Shown in pieces: positions 50,344 to 58,899 of a DNA stretch of 64,000 nucleotides. The notes beneath the pieces are model-generated. The model searched no databases and was not told the DNA's origin. It saw nothing but the letters and a program-made list of their open reading frames with translations. Location: contig CAKOND010000006.1 of NCBI GenBank assembly GCA_934096945.1, positions 1-64,000 of the forward strand, read 5' to 3'. The DNA is from an uncultured Bacilli bacterium (GTDB taxonomy: Bacteria; Bacillota_I; Bacilli_A; RF39; UBA660). The translations under genes and the position numbers were made by a program. Positions within the stretch are counted from its first letter, which is position 1. Each line of letters begins with the position of its first letter.

Positions 50344-50880
50344 TTATAAATTACTCTTCATTTTTTTGTTTGCGATATTAATACGTTTTACAATGTAATT
50401 ACTCTGTTTTCTATACGATTCAATAAATAATACTAATAATAAGATTAATAATGTTATATACAGAAAATCACCATTAATTTTATTAAAAATGTTACACATC
50501 GATAATATCTTTAAAAATATTAAGATTATTATTAACATACAAAAGCTTCTATACATATTGCAATCTTGATTAAATATTACAATTTTTTCATCTAATTTAC
50601 TAGCGTTTACATATTCTTGATAAGGTAATCTAACAAATTTTTTGTCTTTGCTTTTCTCACCTATCAATGTTAAAATTTTATCAAGTCTTTTCTCTAAAGC
50701 TATTGAAGATAATCTACTAATAACAACTCCAACAAAATATGCTATTACAAGCATTGAAAATAAATCATCTTTAACTAAATTTACTCCGATTATATTTCCA
50801 CCAAATATCAAAAATAAATATCCGGGCAAAACATTATTAAAAATATTATAACTACTTATTTTTTCCACAATCTTATCCAT
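50344..50880 (-). CDS. Small multi-pass membrane protein of the IetAS-like operon
   Basis: Unknown protein of 178 residues from the preferred ATG. Hydrophobic segments lie about 16-34, 40-60, 110-128 and 136-155, with a charged cytoplasmic section between the two pairs. A TTG at 50898 extends the frame by six codons, but GAAAGGAT serves the ATG at 50880. It starts one base after the stop of the preceding gene and is the last gene of the operon. A membrane effector role is possible but unsupported by any recognised family. Confidence 0.65.
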   Translation of the reverse strand: MDKIVEKISSYNIFNNVLPGYLFLIFGGNIIGVNLVKDDLFSMLVIAYFVGVVISRLSSIALEKRLDKILTLIGEKSKDKKFVRLPYQEYVNASKLDEKIVIFNQDCNMYRSFCMLIIILIFLKILSMCNIFNKINGDFLYITLLILLLVLFIESYRKQSNYIVKRINIANKKMKSNL

Positions 50881-50881
50881 T

Positions 50882-51313
50882 TTAGCCAATCCTTTCAAAC
50901 GCGTATTTCAATTTTTCTTTTATTAAATAATAAGGACAATTATATAAATTCAATTCTTCATCTGTAATATCAAAATCAAAACCATAATCTTTTCCATTTA
51001 ATTTATAGGTAATATAATTAGTTGAATACATTTCTTTATAAGGAAATCTTAAAATTCTAATTATACCTTGGTAACACGAAATCATTACTATAATGTTTTC
51101 CTTTGGAAAATTTTTAATTAACCAATTAAAAACATCATTATTATGTCCATTAATGAAAATTATGTTTCCATATTTTTCTGGAATCGACCTAAATTCAATA
51201 TAGTTATCATATATAAAAGGAATTGTATATATATTAAAAATATTATATAAAAATTCTTCTCTAGACCTTATTTCATTAATTGATACATTTTTCTTAAAAA
51301 GGATATATCTCAT
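50882..51313 (-). CDS. Small unknown protein of the IetAS-like operon
   Basis: A 143-residue protein with no recognised family. It is rich in Ile, Tyr and Asn, has no membrane segment, and contains a hydrophobic core stretch ENIIVMISCYQGIIRILRF. Its start overlaps the upstream MBL gene by 20 bases and it is followed after one base by the membrane protein gene, so it is part of the same transcript. GAAGGTGG is the ribosome site. Confidence 0.65.
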   Translation of the reverse strand: MRYILFKKNVSINEIRSREEFLYNIFNIYTIPFIYDNYIEFRSIPEKYGNIIFINGHNNDVFNWLIKNFPKENIIVMISCYQGIIRILRFPYKEMYSTNYITYKLNGKDYGFDFDITDEELNLYNCPYYLIKEKLKYAFERIG

Positions 51314-52169
51314 TTTTTAATGCCACCTTCCTCTTTGCACCCATTAATTCCGGTGTAATTAGAAAAGAGCCATTTTTTGTTGTTTTAATAATATGTCCCG
51401 AGGTTTTTAAATCACCTGATCCACCATTTATTAATGCCCCTTTATTATCAGAAACAATATACATAACTTCATTTCTTTTGGCATTTTTTTCAAAAATTAA
51501 CTCTGCCATATCACTATTTCCGTGATGTGGTAATTGAATAGCATCATAATAACGTATTTTATCATCAAAAGCTGCAATATCTGCATCACCAGTTAGTAAT
51601 AATATTTTATCATCAAAAGATATTTCTAATTGAACACTTATGGCATTCATTATTGTACTTTTGTTTATATTATTACTTTCATTTGGTGTAAATTGTTTTG
51701 CAACCGCCTCAATAAAATAATCTAATGGCGGCCCTACAATTTTCAAATTAGGAGAAAGCACAATATTTTTATCAAGGGCATCGCGTAACCTCTTTCCTTC
51801 CAATGAACTTATATTACAATACAAATCTTTAATATTATTTGCCAAAGAATTGTTATTAACTCTTTTATCGTCAATTTTGTCCAGAATTAAATTTTTATAC
51901 TTTAATAATAATAAAGTTGTCACTGAATTCACCACATCATTTTCAATTAGCTTTGGTATTCCATTAAAATGATCTTCATCATTATGTGACAAAATCACAT
52001 CTATTTTATCTGTTATGTTCCTATCCTTAAGATAATCAAGCACCTGTTCTGCCAATTCCTCAGAACCGCAATCATAAACCGTAACGATACCATTATCATT
52101 AATAATAAAGCAATCACCATAATCAACATTTTCTTTTTTTTCTTTTGGAGCAAGTACTAACACTTCCAT
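51294..52169 (-). CDS. MBL-fold hydrolase 1 (ComEC-like)
   Basis: Metallo-beta-lactamase-fold protein of 291 residues from the ATG at 52169 (a GTG at 52181 overlaps the AAAGGTGG ribosome site). The metal motif HNDEDH is at 62-67 in this numbering. A GDAD element in KILLLTGDADIAAF and the PHHG motif follow. The pattern matches the MBL domain of ComEC-type proteins, here without any membrane part, so it is cytosolic. It could act on nucleic acid, nucleotides or another phosphoester; substrate unknown. Third gene of the IetAS-like operon after the protease and MBL 2. Confidence 0.85.
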   Translation of the reverse strand: MEVLVLAPKEKKENVDYGDCFIINDNGIVTVYDCGSEELAEQVLDYLKDRNITDKIDVILSHNDEDHFNGIPKLIENDVVNSVTTLLLLKYKNLILDKIDDKRVNNNSLANNIKDLYCNISSLEGKRLRDALDKNIVLSPNLKIVGPPLDYFIEAVAKQFTPNESNNINKSTIMNAISVQLEISFDDKILLLTGDADIAAFDDKIRYYDAIQLPHHGNSDMAELIFEKNAKRNEVMYIVSDNKGALINGGSGDLKTSGHIIKTTKNGSFLITPELMGAKRKVALKNEIYPF

Positions 52170-52244
52170 TTTTCCATCCACCTTTCTTAATAATTATAAT
52201 TTTATAAAAACAATTAAGTTTTACAGAAATATTATTCTCTGTTT

Positions 52245-53138
52245 TTAATCAAATTCGAGACTTCCTATATAAATATATCCTTCTAGTAATTTTCCATAAA
52301 TCATTTTCAAATTTGTTGGAGGAGTTTTATAGTCTGATTTACTTACGAAAAAATCAGCCGTTTTTCCCTCACACTGAATAACAATATCGCCAGCAGTATT
52401 TTGTGTAATCGTTTCATAGCCAATGTAATAATCTAAAAACTCGCTGGGAGCATTTCCTATCACTACTATTTTTGGATTAATTTTTTTCAAAATCTCCGTC
52501 GGAATTCTTCCACTACTTCTACCATGATGTGCAGCAAAGACAACATCCGCCTCTGACCAATTAACATCCTCAATTATATCATTCATATAATCAGTTTCCA
52601 AATCACCAAACCAATAAATTTTGATGTTGTCTTGCAAACTATATGTTATTATTGGAGAAATATTATTTGGTTTTTCACCCTTATTAGCTTCAGCCAAAGC
52701 ATTTAAGAAAAATACATTATCATAGTCTGGCCATTTAATGTTTATTCCCGCACTTCCTCTTTCTTCCGTTGTTTGATTCATCCATCTACGACTACACCCT
52801 TTCTTTATATGGAATACTTTAGAAGAATCTCTTAATTCACAGTATTTCTTAAAATCATCTGTTTTGGGAAACTTTTCAATTTCATTTTTTACACAATAAA
52901 AATTTATTATCGGTTCGCTTTCATCTAGATATTTTAAGCCTCTTATATGATCTTCATCTGGATGTGTTGAAATAAATCTTTTAATGCCCTTATATTTACT
53001 TTCCAATTTTATTTCACTTAAAATATCATCCTTTTTTTCTTCATCTATGCAACAATCTATAATAGTAAAATTATCACTATTATGTTTTATATAAAACATA
53101 TCACCATTTTGTGTTTCATAAGACTTAATTTTTACCAT
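52245..53138 (-). CDS. MBL-fold hydrolase 2 (ComEC-like)
   Basis: A second metallo-beta-lactamase-fold protein, 297 residues. The metal motif HPDEDH is at 59-64, the middle Asp in the YWFGDLETDYM segment, and AHHGRSSGR supplies the later histidine. It is only distantly similar to MBL 1, so the pair is not a recent duplication. Ribosome site GGGAGG. It begins 11 bases after the protease gene. Substrate unknown. Confidence 0.85.
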   Translation of the reverse strand: MVKIKSYETQNGDMFYIKHNSDNFTIIDCCIDEEKKDDILSEIKLESKYKGIKRFISTHPDEDHIRGLKYLDESEPIINFYCVKNEIEKFPKTDDFKKYCELRDSSKVFHIKKGCSRRWMNQTTEERGSAGINIKWPDYDNVFFLNALAEANKGEKPNNISPIITYSLQDNIKIYWFGDLETDYMNDIIEDVNWSEADVVFAAHHGRSSGRIPTEILKKINPKIVVIGNAPSEFLDYYIGYETITQNTAGDIVIQCEGKTADFFVSKSDYKTPPTNLKMIYGKLLEGYIYIGSLEFD

Positions 53139-53149
53139 GTTCTACCTCC

Positions 53150-55363
53150 CTACTCAAATCTAATTTCTTCTTCAGCTTTATTATAAATATCAATTTGATT
53201 TTTATATATAATAGAGTTTACATGCCAGCCATACAATCTACAATTTCTTACGAAAGTATCTATTCTATTTTTATTAGTTAAGTCTCTCAAAGTAACAACT
53301 AAACCAAACTTAATATTTTTACCGTCTTCATAATTCAATCTTTCTTTTTTTCTTATAGATATTCCCCAAGTTGGTTTATTTGTATTTAAGATACTTTTTT
53401 CTTGTTTATTATCAAATGTTTCCACTATCCGTTTTGTATTATCCCATTTTCTAAATTTTTGTCTGGCTTTTTCTTCTGTCGTAAAATGACCTTCAACACT
53501 TTGATAATTTTCATTTATTGTTTTAATAGGGTTTTTACTATCTAATCTACCAAAACTAAATTCTAATTCAGTATTAGTATAATCTACCCCTTGACTACGA
53601 TTACAACGAGGAAAGTAACAAAGAACAGCTCTAGCAACATATGGAAATTTGTTATTACTTATTGGAACTGGTAAATCATAATTGTAGTTTTCATGAGCTG
53701 TACAAACACCATTAATTATAAATCTTATTTCATTTTCTGGAGTATTTATAATATCTTCAATTCTTGTTGGCACAATTCCATAACCAAGTTTTGAATAATC
53801 ACTTAGCATTTTATTTTTATCCCATCCAGCAGCTGAATCAATTAATAATGCTTTGGCACATTCCATACTAATACCTAAAACATCGATAAGATAAGCAATT
53901 TTTCTGGCTATCCATGGAGCGGCAAACGAGGTACCTTTAACATAGCTCTTACCATTTGGTCCCCAAGCAGTCATAAATTTATTAATATCTCCACCGAAAC
54001 AACTTATATCTGGCTTATTAAAAAATGATAATACTGGGCCACTTCTAGCATAACTTGGAGGATTTCCATTTTTATCAACCGCATTTACAACTACTCCATT
54101 AATACAGTCAGCAGGTGCCCCAATTCTATTATTATTTTCTCCATTTTTTTTATTTGTCCCAGCTATTACAAAAATAACATTATTTTCTTTTTGAATTTTA
54201 TCCAAGATAGATGCTTCGACAGAAATAAAATTTTCATCTATTTCACGTTCTTGTCCTAAAGATAAATTCCAAACATGAATATCATTATTTGTTTTAACAA
54301 TGTCTTGAATATTTCTCATTATTTGAAATGAACTCATCATAGAACTTTGCACTAAACCAAAGTGTCTAACTTTAAAATGTCCACATCCATCATCAAGCTC
54401 TTTATTTAAACTAGGTCCATCCACTATTATAGAATCTACCATAGTACCATGATCATAACTTTCATCACTTATTAGTAGATCATTTATTTCAGTTTTATCA
54501 TCAACCCAATCACTAAAATACGCTTTTTTATCAAATGGTGTATCAATTACACCTATTGTTGGTTCATTTTTGGGAAGAGAAATAGTCATATTATCACTAA
54601 TAACATTCTCTTCCTTTACTCTGGGCATAAGCTTCATCATATCTTCACTTATCATAGCTATTAAGTAAGGAGCTTTTTTCTTTATTATATTTAATTGACT
54701 AGGAGTTAATAAGACATTATCATCAATTATTCTTAAGCCAATAGTATTTATTCCTAATTTTTCTAAAACTGTTTTTATATCATCTGTTTTATATAATGAT
54801 ACAACTACATCATTTATATCTTTTTGGACATCAATACTAGGTTTATCAAACTCTTCTACATTATAAGCATCAGATACATAATGACCAAATTTACTTTTAC
54901 TAATGTCTTTACTTTTAAAGTCAGAATCTCTCCCAGTAACATTTTTCAAAACTTCATCATTAATAGAACCATCAAAATTTTCAATTAATACTTTTTTTAA
55001 CAATTCAAGTCTTTCGATAATTGTAATTATATTATTTTTAGAAATATAATACGTAATTATATGTTTAGATTTATCGGCATTGTATTTAGCCCCTACAATA
55101 AATGAATTTGCATCTTTTCCTTCAAAAGCAAATAATTCTTTAATTCTTCTAGTTTTTGATACAATATTTGTATAACGCACGCTTATTAAAGCACCATCAA
55201 TGTATTTTTCACTTTTCCAAAAAACATCTAATGCTTTTAAGTCATCAATTAATTTATCAATGTGACTAGTATTTAGAACTGCTCCAACAGGTAGTGTAGC
55301 TGGGCCCGCATTAGTCCCATTTTTTTGTTCAAATTTTCCCTTTAAAACTAATATATTATTCAT
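53150..55363 (-). CDS. Subtilisin-like (S8) peptidase, IetS-like
   Basis: Serine protease of 737 residues without a signal peptide, so cytosolic. The catalytic triad is visible as D274 (GVIDTP), H305 (DHGTMV) and S479 (GTSFAAP), with the oxyanion Asn N404 in VIAGTN. A ~265-residue N-terminal region and a ~200-residue C-terminal region flank the protease. Paired with the AAA ATPase just upstream (8-base overlap), it matches the protein pair of the IetAS anti-phage system. Here the ATPase probably gates the protease; this is inference. Confidence 0.88.
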   Translation of the reverse strand: MNNILVLKGKFEQKNGTNAGPATLPVGAVLNTSHIDKLIDDLKALDVFWKSEKYIDGALISVRYTNIVSKTRRIKELFAFEGKDANSFIVGAKYNADKSKHIITYYISKNNIITIIERLELLKKVLIENFDGSINDEVLKNVTGRDSDFKSKDISKSKFGHYVSDAYNVEEFDKPSIDVQKDINDVVVSLYKTDDIKTVLEKLGINTIGLRIIDDNVLLTPSQLNIIKKKAPYLIAMISEDMMKLMPRVKEENVISDNMTISLPKNEPTIGVIDTPFDKKAYFSDWVDDKTEINDLLISDESYDHGTMVDSIIVDGPSLNKELDDGCGHFKVRHFGLVQSSMMSSFQIMRNIQDIVKTNNDIHVWNLSLGQEREIDENFISVEASILDKIQKENNVIFVIAGTNKKNGENNNRIGAPADCINGVVVNAVDKNGNPPSYARSGPVLSFFNKPDISCFGGDINKFMTAWGPNGKSYVKGTSFAAPWIARKIAYLIDVLGISMECAKALLIDSAAGWDKNKMLSDYSKLGYGIVPTRIEDIINTPENEIRFIINGVCTAHENYNYDLPVPISNNKFPYVARAVLCYFPRCNRSQGVDYTNTELEFSFGRLDSKNPIKTINENYQSVEGHFTTEEKARQKFRKWDNTKRIVETFDNKQEKSILNTNKPTWGISIRKKERLNYEDGKNIKFGLVVTLRDLTNKNRIDTFVRNCRLYGWHVNSIIYKNQIDIYNKAEEEIRFE

Positions 55364-56396
55364 TATTCTTTAACCCCCTTGAAACTGTACTTTTAGATAT
55401 TCCAGTTAGGGTTTCTATTTCTCTAACAGTAAACCCTTCTTCTTGTAACTCTTTTATGTTAATTTTATCTTTATTGTTAAGTGTTAAATAAAGTTGTTTT
55501 AAATAATCATTTTTGTTATTAACATCACTAAATGCAATAGATGTTTTAATTATGTTTTTTAAATCTCCCGGATAAGGAATTACACGAATATTATTTAGAA
55601 TTTTTTTGAATAATCTTATATTATTATTTTCTAAATTAAATAGTTTTAAATAGTCATCTAATATTACTACTCCTACATCAATTAAATCTTCTTTTTCATA
55701 GCAGTTAAAATTAATAACAGAATCAAATCTTCTAATCAATGCTTTATCAAACGATTTAAAAAGGTTTGTAGTTGCTACAAAAACAATTCTATCATCTAAA
55801 TTATCTAGTTCCCTAAGTATTGTGGATGTTGCTCTTCCCATTTCTCTTAAATCGTTATTATTAAGTCTATCTAGTGCAATAGCATCTATTTCATCAAATA
55901 ATATAATTACTTTTTCTGGATGAGATAAGTTTTTTATTTCATTAAATAAATTAGTTATATTTTTTGAGGTTTGTCCAAGTTTACTATCTATCACCATGTC
56001 AAATTGAACAGCATATAAATCTCTATTGAGAAATGTTGCTAAATGTTTTGCAGTCTCAGTTTTACCAGTACCTGGATCACCCTCAAATAAAAATTTATTA
56101 ATACCTACCCTTTTTGAAACAGCATTAATAATACCTTCTAATTCGCGATATAACTTTTGAGGAATAGGCATTTTTGAACTGCTAGCTTCAATTTTTTTAA
56201 AATATTGTAAATTAAATTCATCGCCTTGAGGCTCAAACACATTAGTTCCAGAGACAATACTAATTATATACTCACTAAGTTCATAATCTCCTATTTTCTC
56301 AAATTCATCAGCAATAATATAAGCTTCATTTTTAAAACCCACATCATTATTTTCACAATAATACTTTATTAAATTGATAATATTTTTTTTCTTCAT
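55356..56396 (-). CDS. AAA+ ATPase with C-terminal HTH, IetA-like
   Basis: AAA-family ATPase of 346 residues. Walker A GDPGTGKT (106-113), Walker B IILFDEIDA (164-172), sensor-1 N211 in VATTN and a sensor/arginine segment RRF (222-224) are present. The last ~30 residues form a helix-turn-helix (GFTVREIETLTGISKSTVSR), which suggests DNA binding and possibly self-regulation. It is the first gene of the operon, coupled to the S8 peptidase as in IetAS. A CGGAGG ribosome site and a good promoter precede it. Confidence 0.87.
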   Translation of the reverse strand: MKKKNIINLIKYYCENNDVGFKNEAYIIADEFEKIGDYELSEYIISIVSGTNVFEPQGDEFNLQYFKKIEASSSKMPIPQKLYRELEGIINAVSKRVGINKFLFEGDPGTGKTETAKHLATFLNRDLYAVQFDMVIDSKLGQTSKNITNLFNEIKNLSHPEKVIILFDEIDAIALDRLNNNDLREMGRATSTILRELDNLDDRIVFVATTNLFKSFDKALIRRFDSVINFNCYEKEDLIDVGVVILDDYLKLFNLENNNIRLFKKILNNIRVIPYPGDLKNIIKTSIAFSDVNNKNDYLKQLYLTLNNKDKINIKELQEEGFTVREIETLTGISKSTVSRGLKNNE

Positions 56397-56423
56397 AAAT
56401 ATAATCCTCCGTTTATTAATTGG

Positions 56424-56452
56424 ATTATATCATGTTTTGTGAGACAAATCAA
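56424..56452 (-). promoter_or_regulatory. Promoter of the IetAS-like operon with a palindrome in the spacer
   Basis: Minus-strand TTGATT (56447-56452), a 17-bp spacer and TATAAT (56424-56429). The spacer holds the palindrome TTGTGAGACAA (56437-56447, plus strand). A related TTTTGGGACAA lies at 56459-56469, 22 bp or two helix turns away. These may be operators. Confidence 0.72.
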
Positions 56453-56469
56453 TACCATTTTTGGGACAA

Positions 56470-56744
56470 TTTACACTTTTTGATTTTATCTATATAAAGT
56501 TTTCTTTAATTATCAGCACCTATTATAGTTAATAACAAACAAAAAGTTGAATATTTTTAATCAGTTCACACTAATTATCTCCCTTTTTAAAAAAATATTC
56601 AATGTTTTATTTATTATTTTTACAATTTCTGTTTATTTGTATAAGTTTTTAGTAAAAATATTCAATAAATCATCAAGTATTTTTTAAAAGTTAATATAAG
56701 TACCAACAAAGTTAGCAGTAATAGATATAGTATTGAAAAAGTAA
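56470..56744. other. Gene-free stretch with repeated 12-mers
   Basis: No coding frame is seen. The 12-mer TTGAATATTTTT occurs at 56547-56558 and its inverse AAAAATATTCAA at 56591-56602 and 56654-56665, so long hairpins can form. Function unknown. Confidence 0.5.
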
Positions 56745-56771
56745 AAAACTACTTAATTAAAAAGTAGTTTT
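56745..56771 (-). terminator. Terminator of the AAA_14/DUF4143 gene
   Basis: Minus-strand arms AAAACTACTT and AAGTAGTTTT (56745-56754, 56762-56771) and a T run. Confidence 0.75.
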
Positions 56772-56806
56772 AACGACCCAGTATAACTTTATTCTTCATT
56801 ACTTTC

Positions 56807-58105
56807 CTACAAAAACATACTCATATAAAGTGGTAAACTTAAGACTCCATTACTATCATATCCTATATTCTTCGTAGATAGTTTAATACCTTGTTTAACT
56901 CCATAATTATTCATAATTGAATTTAATGACTTTGATTTGGTATTATCTGCAGATTTAACTTCTACCGCAGTTACCTCATTATTATATCTAATAAAGAAAT
57001 CTACTTCCAAAGTTGAATTTTTTTCAAAATAATATAGCTTTTTACCAGATTTAGTAAAGACATCTGCAATAATATTTTCGTAAATTGCTCCCTTGTATAT
57101 ACCCAAATTTCCATTCATAATTTCTAGTTGTGAGCCTTCATCCATCATAGCCATTAAAAGCCCAGTATCTTTCATATATACTTTAAAAGAATCAATAATT
57201 TTATTTCCTTCAAGTGGTGCTTCAGGATTTCTTAAATTATAACAGAAATTAATTATACCAGCATCATATAACCATTCAAGAGAATCTAAATATTTTTCAC
57301 TTTTACTATTTCGTTCAACAATACTAAATTTAAATTTTTTATTATCTTTTGCAAGCTGAGCAGGAATACTATCAAAACATGCTCTAATTTTTGCTCTATC
57401 ATTTGCACTAGCGTATTTAACAATATCATCTCTATAGTCATTTAGTATTCTCTTTTGCACTTTTATTGCGCTATCAAAATTATTTGACAATAAAAACTCA
57501 TTTATAACATCTGGCATACCACCTAAAACTATGTATTCCTTAAATAATTCAAGCATTCTATCATGTGAAGATGAACTAACTGTTTTTTTTGTATCATAAA
57601 ACTCTTTGATGTAAGAGATAGCATCTTCACTTATGCCTCTAGCCCATAAAAATTCTTCAAAATCAAGTGAGTTCATATATATTCTATCTACATAACCTAC
57701 AGGAAAAGAAGATGCTCTTTTATAAGCTATACCTAACATAGAACCTGATGCAATACAGTCAATTCTTTTATCTTGAGCCAAAAATTTTAATGCTGTGATT
57801 GCTTCTGGGCATTCTTGTATTTCATCTAAAAAAATAAGAGTATTTCCATCATCAATTTCAAAATCTGAAATTCTGATTGATAGTTGTTTTAAGATATTAT
57901 TAGGACTTAAGTCTTCTTTGAACACTTCCTTAAATTCTTTATTTTCAAGAAAATTTAACTCATAAAACTTTTTATAATTATTTTTTGCAAAGTCTCTGAT
58001 GATATACGTTTTACCAACTTGTCTTGCTCCAATAACCAGTAAACAATTATTTCTATGATTTTTTTTCCAATTAATTAAATCATTGACTATTTTCCTTTTT
58101 AGCAT
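56807..58105 (-). CDS. AAA_14/DUF4143 ATPase
   Basis: ATPase of 432 residues from the preferred ATG. Walker A in VIGARQVGKTY, Walker B in TLIFLDEIQECPEA, then a DUF4143 C-terminal domain with the nuclease-like VDFFIRYNNEVTAVEVKS segment. The family is widespread and its role is not settled; links to defence or chromosome processes are suggested in the literature. An in-frame start at 58174 adds 23 codons without a ribosome site. It is monocistronic with its own terminator; 33-bp spaced repeats lie upstream. Confidence 0.85.
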   Translation of the reverse strand: MLKRKIVNDLINWKKNHRNNCLLVIGARQVGKTYIIRDFAKNNYKKFYELNFLENKEFKEVFKEDLSPNNILKQLSIRISDFEIDDGNTLIFLDEIQECPEAITALKFLAQDKRIDCIASGSMLGIAYKRASSFPVGYVDRIYMNSLDFEEFLWARGISEDAISYIKEFYDTKKTVSSSSHDRMLELFKEYIVLGGMPDVINEFLLSNNFDSAIKVQKRILNDYRDDIVKYASANDRAKIRACFDSIPAQLAKDNKKFKFSIVERNSKSEKYLDSLEWLYDAGIINFCYNLRNPEAPLEGNKIIDSFKVYMKDTGLLMAMMDEGSQLEIMNGNLGIYKGAIYENIIADVFTKSGKKLYYFEKNSTLEVDFFIRYNNEVTAVEVKSADNTKSKSLNSIMNNYGVKQGIKLSTKNIGYDSNGVLSLPLYMSMFL

Positions 58106-58173
58106 ATTAATCACCATCCACTCAAATAATAACACTTTTCTCTCTATTTGTCTATAAATTTTGTACACTTTCA

Positions 58174-58292
58174 CTATTTTTCAAAGGAATAATTACATAT
58201 ATTTTACTATTTTTCAAAGGAATAATTGTATGTATTTTCCTATTTTTCAAATGAATAATTAATTTACAAAGGATTTTTTCAAAGGAATAATG
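58174..58292. repeat. Four direct repeats upstream of the AAA_14 gene
   Basis: A 21-bp unit (ctatttttcaaaggaataat core) occurs at 58174-58194, 58207-58227, 58240-58260 (one change) and partly at 58272-58292. Spacing is 33, 33 and 32 bp. It is non-coding and could be a tandem protein-binding site. Confidence 0.8.
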
Positions 58293-58300
58293 TTAAAAAC

Positions 58301-58332
58301 AAAAAAATATTACAAAATTATAACTTTTGTAA
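58301..58332 (-). terminator. Terminator of the 58-residue gene
   Basis: Minus-strand arms TTACAAAA and TTTTGTAA (58325-58332, 58310-58317) with a seven-base loop and a run of T. Confidence 0.7.
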
Positions 58333-58367
58333 CATATTATTTTCTAATACAAAACTAATTAGATACA

Positions 58368-58544
58368 CTATCTAACATTTTTTCCTTTATTTTCGTATTT
58401 TGTTGAATATAATATTGCTTTTTCGCTTCCAGCCATCACACTTTTAGGCCATTTAAAAGAAATATTATCTATTTTATCTTCTTTTGTTGCGTGTGGTCTA
58501 ATTTTTGTAAAAAAATTTTTAGGAAATTTCGCTTTCTTTTCCAT
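58368..58544 (-). CDS. Small basic protein, unknown (58 residues)
   Basis: Open frame from ATG 58544 to TAG 58368. The product is Lys-rich with FKWPKSVMAGS in the middle; no family is recognised. Support comes from an AAGGAGG ribosome site about 12 bases upstream and a terminator directly after the gene. A 15-bp perfect hairpin lies just upstream of the ribosome site. It may be co-transcribed with the 66-residue gene at 58660. Confidence 0.5.
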   Translation of the reverse strand: MEKKAKFPKNFFTKIRPHATKEDKIDNISFKWPKSVMAGSEKAILYSTKYENKGKNVR

Positions 58545-58574
58545 AACTACCTAACTCCTCCTTAGATTAAATAT

Positions 58575-58612
58575 TTTGAAGAACGAAAAATTCAAGATTT
58601 TCGTTCTTCAAA
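58575..58612. other. Perfect 15-bp hairpin between two small genes
   Basis: Arms TTTGAAGAACGAAAA (58575-58589) and TTTTCGTTCTTCAAA (58598-58612) with an 8-base loop. No T run follows on either strand, so it is not a classic terminator. It could be an RNA-stabilising hairpin, attenuator or relic of a mobile element. Confidence 0.6.
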
Positions 58613-58659
58613 GTTATTGGCGAAAAGATATCAAATATTCTTCAAAAAAATACTTTTGC

Positions 58660-58860
58660 TTATTTTTCTTTTTTATATTCTCCATTTTTAACCATATTCT
58701 GATTAGTATGAGTTACATTTGAATCTATATCCACTATTCTTCTTTGATTACTTTCTAAATTATATCCATAAGGATTGGAATATTCCATTCTAATTTTTTC
58801 TAATCTACTTTTACTTTCAATATCATAACCTTTATAGTAGTAATCACTCATCTTAAACAT
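58660..58860 (-). CDS. Small Tyr/Asn-rich protein, unknown (66 residues)
   Basis: From the ATG at 58860, behind AGGTGAT. The product is hydrophilic with SDYYYKGYDIES near the start; no family is recognised. A GTG at 58869 would be part of the ribosome site and is rejected. It lies 39 bases downstream of the thiI stop and may be read from the same transcript. Coding nature is probable because of the ribosome site. Confidence 0.5.
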   Translation of the reverse strand: MFKMSDYYYKGYDIESKSRLEKIRMEYSNPYGYNLESNQRRIVDIDSNVTHTNQNMVKNGEYKKEK

Positions 58861-58899
58861 AAATATCACCTAGTAATATTATGTTTATTTTTTTTAAAA

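Noticed and set aside
50344..50880. Gasdermin or phage holin for the membrane protein of the defence-like operon
   Set aside because: It has four spread hydrophobic segments and no gasdermin or holin pattern; only operon context hints at an effector role.
51294..53138. Beta-lactam resistance enzymes
   Set aside because: The MBL motifs are of the ComEC-like HxDxDH type, there are no signal peptides, and the genes sit in a protease/ATPase operon.
56547..56665. Transposon terminal inverted repeats
   Set aside because: The repeated 12-mer is very AT-rich, present in three copies close together, and encloses no gene.
58174..58292. CRISPR-like array
   Set aside because: Units are 21 bp with about 12 bp between them that are themselves similar; there are no unique spacers and no cas genes.
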